Origin: Loxodes magnus
Lineage: Eukaryota > Ciliophora > Karyorelictea > Loxodida > Loxodidae
NCBI GenBank assembly: GCA_946699065.1
Contig: CAMPDV010000695.1
Coordinates: forward strand, 1-64,000
Direction of reading: 5' to 3'
DNA: 64,000 nt
Shown: positions 36,601-49,703 of the stretch, in pieces
Layout of the letters: each line of letters opens with the position of its first letter
Numbering within the stretch: position 1 is the stretch's first letter
The notes under the pieces: generated by a model
Database searches by the model: none
What the model was told of the DNA's origin: nothing
The model's input: the letters and a program-made list of their open reading frames with translations, nothing else
Position numbers and translations under genes: made by a program

Positions 36601-37416
36601 TTTAATAATTATTTTTATTAATTAAAAATTAGATTTTAAATAATATCTTAAACTCTTAAACTTGCTACTTTTATTTTAGCACTTAACATCAGTTAATGCT
36701 TAAAAATTCTCTTATTTATCAATATACTAAGCATATAAAGAACTATAATTTAATAGTTAGAATTAAAACTCAGTAATAATAATATTAAATTAATTATAAA
36801 AGTATAGCCTATTAGTAAGTCAGCCACTTTAATCCTTAATTCTTTCTCATCTTTTATCTTTTTTTGGGATTACATACTTTGCTGTAGGTATTTAAAAAAA
36901 GCTTCTTAATTTTTCTCCATTTTGTTTATTATATTTCTCATCTCAGTTATTCTTTTAATTATGTAATTTAATTATTTTCAATTTGTTTCTATTACTATTC
37001 TGGAACTATATTTAACAGTAAAAAGCTTACTATAGTTTTCTTAATAAGTTTTGTTTATTAGATTAATCTTCTTTGTTTTCTATTATCTTTATCTACCTTA
37101 AAAAATCTGCAGTTTATTATTAAATATCATATTTCATTTTTGTGTACAAGAATCTTTTAAGTCTCTTTTATTCATTACTACAAATTGTTATTTTAGGTTT
37201 AATGTTCATATTATCTCTAATTACAATTTAGGTGTTCATTTACTTTCTGTTGAAATTATGCTAAACAGTTAATCAATCAAGAGATTTTATTGTTAAAAAT
37301 TTTAATTTGATTCCAAATATTTTAATTTCAAGTTTTCCTTTTTGACTCTTGGACTGCAGCTTGATAAGATCGTTTAAGATAAGAAGAATTTTTAATCTAA
37401 TTAATATACACAAAAA
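36601..37416. other. AT-rich spacer
   Basis: No gene or repeat was recognised between the RING/WD40 gene and the fragment downstream. Confidence 0.4.
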
Positions 37417-37780
37417 TCAAACTTTATTTATTACTTAAATCAGAAATATTTATATATCGCCACCAAGAAAAGTCTAAATTTAAAAATTATAATCATAAAC
37501 CTTAAGTTTTGAGGACAGCTAAGCACTCGTCTTGCTCATTCTCTGAATGGCCTCGTTACGAACGTAATAGGATTATTCTGTTGATCGGTTTCTGAAAACA
37601 GGAACACCATGATAAATTAGTTTTTACTCCATAATTATATACTTGAAGCCTCTATCAAATTCATGTAATCTTCCAGATGCCCTTTCTTCAAGAAATTTTA
37701 TCCAACAAGTAAACTTTCTAAGATTAGAGATATAATCAAACAATTCAAAATATTGCTCACACCATTCTTTTGATTATTAA
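37417..37780 (-). pseudogene. gene fragment truncated by an element
   Basis: A clean minus-strand frame of about 120 codons runs from about 37780 to TGA 37419-37417. It includes CEQYFELFDYISNLRKFTCW, RLHEFDRGFKYIIMEQKL and VPVFRNRSTEQSYYVRNEA. Tryptophans are TGG. The 5' side meets the hairpin-tailed element starting at about 37810, so the start of the gene is missing. The family was not recognised. Confidence 0.5.
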
Positions 37781-37809
37781 AGTATAAATTTAATCTTTTT
37801 ATATATAAT

Positions 37810-38207
37810 AAAATAGATGTAGGCTGTGGTTTGAGAACTATTAGATAATCTAGTTCAGTGTATATTGAATTGCGAGTAACTTCTTACTAGATGCCACAAA
37901 GGGGAAGAGTGGACAAATTTGCAAAAGGTAAGCCTAACTTGTCTAAGGGTTCTCTTTGTAGTATGAAAGTTTGACTGACGAGTCTACTAATGACTTAATT
38001 ATTGGTACTTATTTGAATTTTATACAAAAAGAGTGGAGCATTTGGTTCAAAATTTGAGAATAATCTTTAATAAGCAGATTCCCCATTTGGAGAAATTGAC
38101 GTGACTAATTGGAAGGTTAGAATGACAGCAAGAAGTATGAGAACACTTTCTTAATATTAATAATGAAAGAACTGGCTACCAACGAAGGTGCTAAGCACTC
38201 TATAATC
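37810..38207 (+). mobile_element. 0.4-kb hairpin-tailed element, copy 2
   Basis: A diverged copy of 33060-33463, with the same order of landmarks (GGGGAAGAGTG, GGGTTCTCTTTGTAGTATGA, GATTCCCCATTTGGAG). The hairpin tail at 38165-38207 is partly decayed (GAACTGGCTACC in place of GAGCTGCGCGCC). Confidence 0.75.
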
Positions 38208-39624
38208 AAATTTATTTATTGTTTATTATTCCATGCAATATAAATTAAATATCACGAGAGTTTAAGTATTTTCTTATTAATAAAACTTAAGAAAAATCAA
38301 CACGAGTGCTTAATTATTTTTTCTTGATACTTATTATAAAATAAGTTGTCACAAGTTTTTAAGTGATTAATTATGATAAGCACTATTAAAAAAGTTATTG
38401 CGAGAGTTTTAATATTTAATTATATTAAGTACATTAAAATAAGCTTTCTTAGGTTTTTAAGTATTTTTTATGGCAAGTACAATAAAATGAATTATCAGAA
38501 GTGTAGAAGTATTTATTTTTTATAAGGATTATACAATCCCAACTTATTTTTTACTATTTAAATTTCCATAATTCTTTTAAAATTTATTATACCTTTATAT
38601 TAATTAACAAAAGATTATTATTTTTAATAAAATTTTTATTTAAATTGTTAATTTTATAAAAACTATTATTTTTGTATTTATTAGCTTTTTTAAAGTGCTT
38701 CAATTTTTTTAATTCATATTTTATAATATGGCTTGAAGAATAAAATAATTTAATTTTAATTCTATTTATTATATTTTAATTTTTTTTCTTGGTTAAATAG
38801 TTTGATAACAATCTTTTTATAAATAATTTGCATTAAGTAAATATCTGTTCATACTACAATAATATTATTTTTTATAAGATTTTTTCTTCATTCATGTTCT
38901 TTTATATTTATTTTTTAATTTTTTTCTTTTTAGTGAAAATGTAATATTCATATAAATTTCACTTAAATTATACTTATTTTATCTGTATAATGGTGCATAT
39001 GAAATTAATATTATTTATTTATTATTTTGCTTATCATAAATCTATCTGATTTGTTATTTTTGTTAGTATCTTTATCATTATCTTTAAGAATATAAATATT
39101 TTCTACAATAAAAATATTTTTTGGTTCCTTATAATATTTTTTTCTTAATTTCTAGGTAGAAATGTAAATAATAATTCTATAATTTGAACAAAATAAATGT
39201 TTAGTAATTTAAACTAATTAGTTTAGTTTATTTTACATGCATCAAATTCTAAAATTAGGTAATGATATATTTTAGTTTTTTAGTATTAAAATAATAATTC
39301 TTAGATTTTATTATTATATATAATTAATTAATATTTATTTTATTTTTTATTATTTTATTTTTTGTAGTTACATATTTTAGTAACAGATAAATAAATATTT
39401 TCTTTTTAAGATAAATGTTTCTTTAATTATTTTAATTTAATTATTAATTTTGGTCTATTTTTAATATATAGTATTAATATTATGCAAATTTAATATTTAT
39501 TTTTTATATTATAACTATTTTTTTATTAATGCGGTTTAGGTAATTTAAAGATTAATTTCTAAGTTTAAAGGTTTAATCTAATATATTAATTTAAATATTT
39601 TTAAGTAAATCATAAAAGTTTAAG
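38208..39624. other. AT-rich spacer with short direct repeats
   Basis: Several loosely repeated phrases such as AGTTTTTAAGT occur at 38260-38520. No gene was recognised. Confidence 0.4.
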
Positions 39625-41200
39625 ATGTCAGTAAAATGCTAATGTTGAGATTGTAAGAGTGAATTTTATATTTAAGTAAAGATTCCAATGATCCTTCCTT
39701 GTAATCACTAATTATGCTACGAATGTGTTTAAAAATAATTTTAGTAGTCAAAGTAAATCTAATATTCAATTACAAATTGTGAAAAAATACTAAAATACAT
39801 CCTACCTTACTTAGAAGTGATGAAAAGTTATTAAATATCATCAAATAAATTTAATTTTAAATAATTTAGAATTTATGCAAATTCAGGAAAATGATATAAA
39901 TGTAGGATTATAAAACTTAAAAAGAACAAAGCTTAATGTAGTTAATAAGTTTATATAAGATTTAGAAAATTAATACATGGTTAAGTTTTCAAATATCTAA
40001 AGAGAGTTGTAAAGTTTAGTAACTGCATGTAAATAAGAAAATATTAAACTATTAAATTTTTTTAATAGATTAAAAGTAAGAAATGGTAAAGTTAGCTTTT
40101 AGGATTTAGATTGAAATCACTTAAATGAAAAGACGCAAAGATAAATTAAAAAAACATAAATTAAAATAAAGAATCTAATGAACTTTTAGCGGAATATATT
40201 TGAGGAAAATAAAAATTAAGAGTTAAACATTAAAAAAGTAAAAAGGCAATCGAATAGTAAAAAGTTTGCATAAAAAAATTAGTGAATTAAGTTTAGCAGG
40301 TTTAGAGTTAGTTATTGATTACTTAATATTAAAATTATTCAGGTGAGAGATTAGTTAGATAAAGTAAACCTTAAGATATAATGGAGTAAGAACTAGCTAT
40401 TAAAAATTAAATTAATATTTATAATAGAGCAAGAAGATAAATATATAGTTTTTATGGAAAATATTAAATAAAATTCAAAATAATTAAATAGATTTAGATT
40501 CAATAATTAAGAATCTCATAAATATAATTCAAATCAATCAAAGAACGGAAAATCTTTTGATTTAGTTTAACTATAATCTGAATAGAACCAACATTGGATG
40601 CTATAAATTTTAAATCTAACAAGGAATCAACCTTAAATTTAATAAGCAGTTGCCAATGCCATAACTATTTAAAAAATACATGAATTATGTATTTACCCAT
40701 CAAAATTACCAGAACATTGATTTAACTAAATCGGATCTTTCGGATACTACATTCACTAACTGCAATTACTCCAACTCAAATCTAACTTTATCGAACCTTC
40801 GAAACTCCAAATTCGTCAGCTTAGACTTATTCAGCGCTAATTTATATTCAATCTCATCTGAATATTCTCACATCCTTGTCGGCCACACGTATTATGTCTC
40901 TTTCTTTTCGACATAAAGTGATAGCAAGGTCATAGTTTCTGGAAGTGGAGATAAAACTATGAGGAGATGGAATGGAGATACAGGGAAGTGTGATGAGTGG
41001 TCACATGTATATGTCTGAGCTGTAAAGATATCAAGTGACGTAAGGTCTTAATTTCTGGAAGTTTAGATGCAATTGTTTGAATTTTGAACTTTCTTTCTGC
41101 CTAATGTCTTAAGATTCTTTCTGGACATTCTAATTGAGTGTATTTGATTATATTTTCAAGTGATAAAAGTTTATAATATTGATAATAACAATAATAAAAA
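39625..41200 (+). pseudogene. RING + coiled-coil + pentapeptide/WD40 protein, decayed
   Basis: ATG 39625 begins MSVKCQC, then TGA, then DCKSEFYIQVKIPMILPC followed by NHQLCYECV, a RING-type pattern like that of the 15550 gene. Coiled-coil sequence follows in a shifted frame (39860-40290). At 40680-40850 there are pentapeptide-like repeats (NIDLTKSDLSDTTF, SNSNLTLSNL). They run into WD40 repeats: GHTYYVSFFST, then KVIVSGSGDKTMRRWNGDTG. Further repeats appear with TGAs, one in HVYV-TGA-AVKISSD and one in GHSN-TGA-VYL, both at usual Trp sites. Multiple frame changes show decay. The gene stops at about 41200, where a gag-like remnant begins at a GTGGCGTCAC motif. It is related to, but not the same as, the minus-strand RING/WD40 gene. 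Confidence 0.65.
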
Positions 41201-41770
41201 GTGGCGTCACCTTTATTTGGTGTATCACGAATTAGAGCTTGTAAAAAGACTTTTATCCTCAAAAGGTTTTGTAGTCGAATTCTTCTGGTTTCTCTGGATC
41301 GTAAATTTTTATTACTTTCTTGTTTTCTCCTCTCGTTTATTATTGTAAGTCAAAACCGTACTATCATCTTTCAAATCGTCTCAGTGCATCCGTGATCTTT
41401 GGAGCTTTTAAGTATGGTTAAAATCTTTTTTCTAGTATAATATTCAATTTGGCATGCAGTAAATCTTAAATAAGTTTTAAGTATCTTTTTCCATTGCTCA
41501 ATCTTATTTTTATTTAAATTTGTAACAATTTTTTATCGTGTGGCCATATTTTGCAATATCAACATTTATTTTTTCTCTTTTATATGAAGACTTAGGGCGA
41601 TTTTTGTTTTTCTCTTGATTCTGGAAAAATTCATTTGTTAATTTATATTGCTCCAATTGGATAAATCTCTGATCCAAGTTTTGTCTTAAACTTCTTTCGA
41701 TTGTATTGAATTACATTTACATCTATTAGGAGAGGGGTTATTAATTAAATTCTTGCTTGATATTCTATTT
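41200..41770 (-). pseudogene. gag-like zinc-knuckle remnant
   Basis: The minus strand reads as a coiled-coil-like segment (IERSLRQNLDQRFIQLEQYK). It continues to a degenerate CCHC knuckle, AKYGHTIKNCYKFKQKQD, which keeps the GH and last Cys but has lost the first two Cys. Nearer 41300, EEFDYKTF-TGA-GQKSFYK resembles the 27300-28046 protein. The plus-strand edge carries GTGGCGTCACCTTTATTTGG (41201-41220), also found at 22026. It is inserted at the end of the RING/WD40 pseudogene. Confidence 0.5.
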
Positions 41771-42539
41771 ATAGATCAATTTTTAATAGTTAGCATAAGA
41801 GATTAAGTTATTTATTTTAGATCTTAAACTTCTTTTGTTAGTTACTAATTGTCCAGTTTTAGCATGTACAAATTATTACTTAAGTCTGGTTAATTATTCG
41901 GTTGTGCTAAAGAAGTATGTTATTTCTTAGGAGCTATTTTATTTATATCATAAAGTTAATAATAATATTTAGATTTATTGTTAAAATAAGAAAATATTTA
42001 GTATTAAAGAAAAATAAAATAGAAGTAGTAAGACTTAGGATAAATGAAGGTATTTAAATATAATGTGTGAAATTATTATTACTAGAATATTACTAAATTA
42101 TAAGGGATTATACTCAGTTATTTAGATTAACAATGCTATTCTTGTCTTATAAATAACCTTATTATTTATATTAATTTTTCGAAAATTAAAAATTAAAATT
42201 AAGCTAAAAATGAGTGTATATTATCAGTTGATTAAATTAATTCTCCGTCTTACTGGTTGAGAAATGGAGGAACAAAACTTGACCAAAAATTAAGTTTTAA
42301 AATAAAAATATGAATAATAGTAAATTAAAATGATAAATTAGGAAATTTTAAGCTAAATTAAATTAAATTAGATACTTTAGGTATAATTAATTTATTGAAT
42401 TTCTTTAAAGCAATTGCTAATAAAGAATAAAAGAATAATTTGATCATAAATAATATTAAATTTGAAAGATTTTATAATCAAGAGAAAATAATTCTAAAAA
42501 ACTAAAATTAAGATACAAGAAATGAATAAATTAAAGCTT
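41771..42539. other. AT-rich spacer
   Basis: No gene was recognised. Confidence 0.4.
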
Positions 42540-43373
42540 TGATTTAGCCATAAGTTTTTTTATATATTATTAAACTAAAAGCCAAAAAAAATTTGTGTTC
42601 CTGGAATCTAAACGAGGTTCTCACTGCCAGTTTTTTAACGTGGTGGAAATCACGGCCAAGTTTTTTATGTGGGAGGTATTCACTATGATAATCTCCTTGA
42701 TCAACTGAAAATCTCCTTCTTGAATACTCCATTAAGAGTTATATATAGCCTTGTAAGTTCACGTTATTTAATCTTCTTTTCTCTTTAGTTGCTTAAAGCT
42801 TTTGCAGATTTTCAGTAAATGGTTCTTTGAGTGGCAGAATCAGAATTTTCTATATTTGATGATTTTAGGCTTGAATTTCGGGTATAAATGATTCTTTATC
42901 TTTTCTATTCTAGTTATTAGGTTCTATTATTATTTTATTCTTATTAATTCTATTTGTTCTATGTTTATCTTATTCAATATCCATTATGTCAACTTTGTTT
43001 GATCATGATAAAGATTATAGTCAGAGTTGTTCTTTAGTCACTACTTGACTTTTATTAGTTGATTCCTTATGCAATTGTTTTCTAATTAAGTTCTTCAATT
43101 GTATTTAGGAGTTCTCTTATCTTTTCCGCGAGATTAAATATTGTCTCATTCTGCTTTTTGAAATTTTTTTTCATAAGTCAAACTTGATTACTTAACGATT
43201 TGATTTTATCAAATTCTTGCTCCTCAATGTTTCCTTTAAGGAGTTTTCCTTTTGGCGATGGATGAGAGTCAGGATCACTAAGTTCTTTTATTTGAAGTTA
43301 TATTTGTTTTTGTGCAAGTTTCCTGGCTTTCTTTGCTTCGATATTCTTTTGCTTGCTTTCCATTTTTTTATTC
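42540..43373 (-). pseudogene. gag-like zinc-knuckle protein, decayed
   Basis: ATG 43373-43371 begins MESKQKNIEAKKARKLAQKQ. A coiled coil follows (LMKKNFKKQNETIFNLAEKI), then a frameshift, then an acidic/Asn-rich linker (KVDIMDIEQDKH) like the SDPMEIENEA linker of the 59508 protein. A knuckle lacking its first Cys (FCHSKNHLLKIC) sits in another frame. The C-terminal part (YSRRRFSVDQGDYHSEYLPH) is open to about 42545. The order of coiled coil, linker and knuckle matches the other gag-like genes here. Confidence 0.5.
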
Positions 43374-45091
43374 TAAGTTTTTTTATATAAACAGAAGAAT
43401 TTAATTTGCTAAAAAACTGAGAAATAGTTCATCATATAATAAAAAATAATTAAAGTACTTTTTCAATGTCTTAAAAAGTAGCTTAGTTATAAAACTGAAG
43501 CAACTCAAATGAAATGGAAATTTGATTGAAAAGTTAATAGCTAAATTAAGTGCATCAAATATCCTTGCTATTAGTAATAAAATTATCGAGAAATTAATTT
43601 AAAACGCGGGAAATTATAGCAAGAGTTTATAAAGGAACTTTATCGAGACTAATTAAAACTGGAAAATAATATTTTAGCCAAGTTTTCGATTGTAATCCAA
43701 TTCTTTAAATTAGTGTCAGAAAATCCACAGAAGCAACCAAATAGAATTAATTCTTTTGAAGACTCCAACACAATATAATCCGTCAGTATTTACAAACATG
43801 CTAATTGGATATGAAACGTTATAACATCTAGATAATACATTTCTTACGAGGTAAATTTAAATATGAAAGTAATAAAAATTAAAATGACTAAAAATAATGC
43901 TTAGAAACATATCCCAACCCAACATTAATTACGAAAAATAGAAATACAGGGAAAGATAAAATTAATTTTTAGTGAAAAATAAAAGGAATAAGATGAAAAA
44001 GTTTGGTATAAGTTTTCTGAAGTTTTTATGAAAAATATAAAATAAATTGATAGCCTTTAATATGAAGTATAATGATAACTCTGAAAAAGAATAATTAAAA
44101 TTTTTTTTCGAATTTCTAAAACAAAAGATCTAAATTGTAGAATATCTTGCTATCTGAATGTGATTACAAAAATAATGAATCAAATTTTCAAAAGAATATA
44201 GAAAACCTAGTTAGTTAAATTTAAGAAATTTATTCGCTTTCTAATTATTAATAATTTATTTATTTATTTATTTAAGAAAATCTATGTTTATTTGAGTTTT
44301 TTAGATTATACTAAGAAATTTTTTACAGAACTGAGGAAATATAATTGGAATTTAATTTTGGTGATAAGATTAGTCAAACAAATAGTTTTCCTACTTAAGG
44401 ATTACAATTTCTCATCTCTTATTTAGTATAATCTCAAGCCGGTATAAAATTATTAAGATTTTAAATGTGAAAGACAAACTAAAAAAACTATGGCTTACTA
44501 AAGAATCATTTTTTTAAAAATAACTTAAACAACAATAAAAAGAAAAAAAATAGGAATTATAAATAATATAAATATAAATAAATTTCTACTTAAAAAGAAA
44601 TTAAATTTCATCCAAAAAATCGCAATTTTGATATATTTTATCATTTACTTATTTATGTAATTTAAAGTGAAACTATCAATAATTGATTTTAAATATAGAT
44701 GATTTTGCTAAAAAATAAACATCTATATTTATTACATAATTTAATAAATTAACTTTAGATTAGAGCTAAATTACAAAATAAATTATTATTTTAAATTTAG
44801 CTGGCTTATTAAATTAATTTGGTAACATCCAAATTGTAAAATTCTACTGTAATTTAATGTATAAAAAATAAAATATTAATAAAAATAGAAAAATATAAAT
44901 TTAAAATAAAATTATTTAAATAATATTTTAAAGTAATTATTATTAATATTCAGAGAGTTATAAACTTATCAACTATTAAAAAAGCCATAAATTTTAGCTA
45001 AAAATAATTAATTATCTTATAATATACTTTATTTTAATCTAAAATTTATAATAAGCATTTAATATATATTTAAAAATGTAACTCATTAATC
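43374..45091. other. AT-rich spacer
   Basis: No gene or clear repeat was recognised. Confidence 0.4.
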
Positions 45092-45830
45092 TTGTTTTAT
45101 TTGCATTTCACAAGCCTTTTCTTTATTATAATAATAATTAATTATCGTGGCTTTATCATTATAAAATTAGCCACTTTTAAGTTCAATTGTATTTATTCTT
45201 ATAGAACTCTTGTTTCTTCCTACAAAGTTGTTCATAGATTTCTTGTTCTTCTTTTTCTGTTGCTCATTCTTTTTCTTCCTCTTGTAATATGATATGTCCA
45301 ATGCTCCTGCTAGCATCTTCTTCATTTTAATGTTGTTTACTTCTGCTATATCTTCATGCAGTTCTTATTCTTATTATAATTCTCTTCTATAAGTTGACCC
45401 TAATGCGTACAATATAGTTAATTAAGTTTATTCCAGAATTTCATCCCTTCTATCTTTTGATTTTTTGTAAATTATAAGTATTATCTGACTAAGTGACCTT
45501 TTCTCTTGCAGTAACAGTATCTAGGCATCTTACTTTGCTAATAAGTTGGTATGTATTCCGTCTCAATATTCATTGGATTATTTTTGAAATACATTTATTA
45601 CGATTATGCTGCAATCTTTTTAAGCTACTCTTTGAGCAATGACAATCTCATATTCTCTTCAGAAGATTCAGGTTCATTGCTGATTTCCTTTTTAATAAAT
45701 GATTAACTTACTGAATTTTTATAGCATGGCTTTTAATCTTTTCATTTAATTTATTAACTTAATTTTAAATACCTTTCGTGGCTAATATTAAAAATTATCT
45801 ATATTCTTCTTTATTTGAGTTAGAAGCCAT
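45092..45830 (-). pseudogene. gag-like zinc-knuckle protein, decayed
   Basis: ATG 45830-45828 begins MASNSNKEEYRQFLILATKG, sharing the MAS start with the gag-like gene at 59508. A frameshift follows, then an acidic helix (EPESSEENMRLSLLKEQLKK), the linker NNPMNIETEY and a knuckle-like RYCYCKRKGHLVRQY with the last Cys lost. A Lys-rich C-terminus in a third frame (EVNNIKMKKMLAGALDISYY) continues to about 45092. It is a broken copy. Confidence 0.5.
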
Positions 45831-48769
45831 TTTAACGTAATTAAATAGTCCAAAAATATATAATCTTCCATATATATCATCTCATTGTTTAATTTGACAT
45901 ATTTCTGAGCAAATTTGAATGCAAAAGTTTGATACTAAAACAGTTTTTTAAAGTGTATTAAAGTAGGAAATTATTAAAAAATAAATTTAGATGCAAATTT
46001 AAAGTTTTAATAAGCCATATTTCTGAATTATTTTATTTCTGCATTAAACTAATCTATGCATTTATAAATAAAGATTTAGTTTTTAATTCATCTCTAAATA
46101 TACTGCATTTTTTATTATATTAATCAAAATTGTAAATAAAAGTTCTGAAAAATATTAACTGAGCTATAGTCTTTTTAAGGACTTTGTATCCATAATTTTC
46201 AGAGCTATTTATAAGTCTTAAGAAAATAAATATTTATATATCTCAATTATCTTCAAAAATATCTTAAATAAGTTTCTATTAGTTTAAATTTACCTTTTTA
46301 AATAAAACTTTGCTTTCCTAGTACTTTAATATTATCTAAAAAACTATTATATTTTTGTTAGATTTTTTAATATTAAACTTTATTTTTTTATAATATAAAG
46401 AAATATTTAAAAACAAAATTCTGATCTGTACTCTACTTTTGGAAGTTAAAATTAGTAGGGAATTTATTTAATTTTTAAGATTTAATAATTAAACATTAAG
46501 ATAACAGAGTTTCTGGAATTCTAAAGGAATTATCTTTATAATTTTAATTTTGAACTAAAATTTTAACTTAAATAATTAATTTTATTAATGACAAAATTAG
46601 TATTTTATTCAAATATATTTTGAATAAAAGATTTTTAGGATTTAAATATTAAAATTAAAATGAAATCTGATTATGTTTTGTGTATAATTTTATTATTACT
46701 AGTACTTTTGTAACTATTATTTTTTAATATAATTCTATATATTTATTTGAATATAAAAAGATGTTGATGTCAAAATTAGGTTCTTTATAATTAAAAAATA
46801 ATAATATATAAATAATAAATTAATAAAGGAAAAGTGAAAAATTATTAGTTAATAAGATTAATAATTACATTAATTGTGCTTTTTCTTCCAATTTTTAATT
46901 AAAATTTATAGTTTATAATTTTATGTTTTCACTTTTTTAAAATTTTTCTTTTTTAAATTAAATGATATGTTTGCTTAAGAGCATTGAAAATAATTATTCG
47001 GTAAATAATAATTTTTTACTATTTTATCATAGTAATTTAAAATAAAAATAACTAAATAAATAAAATAAAAGCATTATTAAATTAGTTTATAATGGAATTA
47101 GAAGATATTTTAAAGATTAACTAAAGATAATCAAATTTTAAAATTAATAGAAATAATTAATTTATTAAGTTAAAGCTTAAATATAAATATAATATTAAAA
47201 GTTAAAAAATGGAATAGAAGATATGGAAATTTAATAAAAAGATGAAAGCATTTTGAGTAAAATAGCATTCTTTAATAAAAAAATAATGAAGCTAACATAA
47301 AATAATTCCAAGAATTAAAGTGATTATCTAAATAATAAGTTAAATAAATAAGAAAACTTTTATTTTAGGCAGAAATGAGAAATTAACAAATGCTAACTTA
47401 ATTAAGAATTAATGATATAAGGTAGAAAGAATCAAAAATAATTTATTTATATTAAAAGCAGATTAAAGCAAATTAAATAAATCAAATATAAAACTAAACT
47501 AAGAAAAATTTTTTGATTATTTAAGTAATTAACTAAGAATAATTACATAAGAGTCACAATTATAAAATTATAGATTTCTATATTTTCTTTTAATCTAAAA
47601 TTATTTACTTTTTAAATAGAAATAGTTAATTGAAATTTAAAAGTAGAAATTAAAGTCTTTAATAAAAAATTAGTTAATAATTAAATTCTTTAAACTTAAT
47701 CAAGTTAAATATTTAAAAATTTATTTTCTTTTCTATTTTAATTTAGTTTCTCATACACTAAAATTTTATATTATGCTTTATATAATTTTATATTTACTAC
47801 AATATATTTTTAAGTTTAATTTACTTATTAAAAATTTGTCTTTAATAAATATAAAATTTAAAATAAGAAGAGAGAGAAGAAATATTGAAAACAAAATTTA
47901 GGACTATTATAAAAGAAACAAAAGAACAGGAGCAGGAAGAATTAGCATGAAGTTTATTATAAAATTAGATAAACTCTTATACTTAACATAATTAGCATGA
48001 AATATAACTAAAGTACTGCAATTATATTCCAATACTTAAAATATTGAAACTTCTTATTATAATTAAGATTCTGACTTTATTTTATTGCTAGTTTTATTAT
48101 ATTATTTTTTCAAAAGTTATTAATGATAAATTAATATTATAAAATATAATTAATAAACTAGTAAAATAAAATTTTATATCTTAAACGCAGCATAAAACTT
48201 TAAACTAAAGATTAAAATTTGAATAATTTTGTTTATCATTTTTAATAAAAGATAATAAATTATTTTAATATTCATATAAAGGAAATTTTATTTTACTAAA
48301 ATGATTAATATAAATTAATCTGGAGAAAAAATCTTAATAAGTATTGAAAACAAAATAAAAATTTATGTATTTAAAATAATTTTCCTTATCGATTAGATTG
48401 AAATATAACAGAATTAGAACTAATGAAAAAAAACAAAAAAGTATTTTTCTTAAATTGATGATAAAAACTACTTTTATATATTTAAATTTATTAGTTTATT
48501 AAAAAATAATTAGAAAAATAAAAAAAATTTATCTTAAAAATAATCATTAAAATTTTAACTAAACTTAAATTAATAAATTTTAATATTCAAGCAAAATTAA
48601 ATTAATTCAAATAAAAAAAATAAAGTTAAAATAATTTGGTGGGAAGAAATCTAAAGATAATAAGTTTTAAATTAAAATATTAATATAAATATTAAAATTA
48701 AAAAATAAATAGAAATTATACTTTATAATCTTTAATAATAATAATAAAAAAATATAAAAGTTAAGAATT
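45831..48769. other. very AT-rich spacer
   Basis: Dominated by A/T runs. No gene, RNA or tandem repeat was recognised. Confidence 0.5.
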
Positions 48770-49703
48770 TTTGCTTTATAAGAAGATCTTTTTAGGTCTA
48801 TACCCACATTTGACAGCATTTATGCAACTACTTTTTTTATTTTTTTATAGTCTGGATACTCAAGTATGCTATTGAAAATTCCTTCCTGAGACTGTGTCCA
48901 AGTCGTGTCTTGATCTAAAGAGAAATTTTTAATCTTCTTATTTTAGTCCAAACTCTTCCCGTAAATCCTTCCAGAAGAATTGCATTAGAGTTGTTGCTTT
49001 TGGTAGAATTTTTAGCTTAATTCCTTCTTTTTATATCTTTCGTGAATTACCTTCTCTTTCTTTAATTACAGACAGCATTCTCTTTATTAAGAGAGAAATC
49101 TCTTACATTTTTGGTAGATATGCCATCCAATGAAGCAGAAGAAGGGTTTCTTTTTCGGACGGTTTTACTGGTTCTTGAGAAGTTAGTAAGATTGCTAAGA
49201 AGAATACACTTAATATAACTCCATAAGAAATCATGATTAGAGTTATTTGGAGGAAGCTTCATTCAAACTTTCCCTGTGCCGCAAGGTTACGTAGTTCTTG
49301 TTCCAGATTGTTGATTAGAGATTCAATAGTTTTCCTAGACACATTAAGCACCTACTACAATTTCTGAACTTCCTTGCCATGTAAATTTAACAAAATTCAA
49401 TTCCAAATTCAAATCGGTACATTTTATCTGCACCTGGGAGTTCTCAACCCTTATTAAATACATGTCTTGTCTCAGCACATCTAACTCAAAGGCGAGTTAG
49501 TCCTCAAATCCTAAGCTGGATATTAAGAATTTCCTCACAGCTAGTGCAACTTATTCCTAATACTGTAGGATTTCAGATTTCAGGATAATTCTTTTCTTGG
49601 AGCCCAGTCGATAAAAATTTTCTAAGTTTGTCTGTTGCTTTCCTTTTTCAAATTATTTTGCACTCTTAGATAGTGGATAGGAATTTTTCTTAATGTTTGA
49701 CAT
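48770..49703 (-). pseudogene. decayed protein gene, unknown (MSNIKKN start)
   Basis: ATG 49703-49701 opens MSNIKKNSYPLSKSAKQFEK and stays open for about 125 codons (including FEDQLAFELDVLRQDMYLIR). A frameshift leads to VSRKTIESLINNLEQELRNL, then a Ser/Asn-rich segment (TVRKRNPSSASLDGISTKN). A C-terminal piece includes KNFSLDQDTTWTQSQEGIF and IKKVVAQMLSNVGIDLKRS. Base composition is clearly richer than the flanks, as for other genes here. No domain was recognised. It could belong to a mobile element. Confidence 0.5.

Noticed and set aside
41160-41395. Two overlapping plus-strand frames
   Set aside because: They are shadows of the minus-strand gag-like remnant and the end of the RING/WD40 pseudogene.
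45092-45292. Plus-strand hydrophobic 66-codon frame
   Set aside because: It is the complement of the Lys-rich C-terminus of the minus-strand gag-like remnant.
45092-45300. TGAs read as Trp in an acidic C-terminal frame of the gag-like remnant
   Set aside because: Another frame of the same DNA reads as better coding sequence without any TGA, so those TGAs are probably out of frame. It shows how easily the UGA-Trp idea can mislead.
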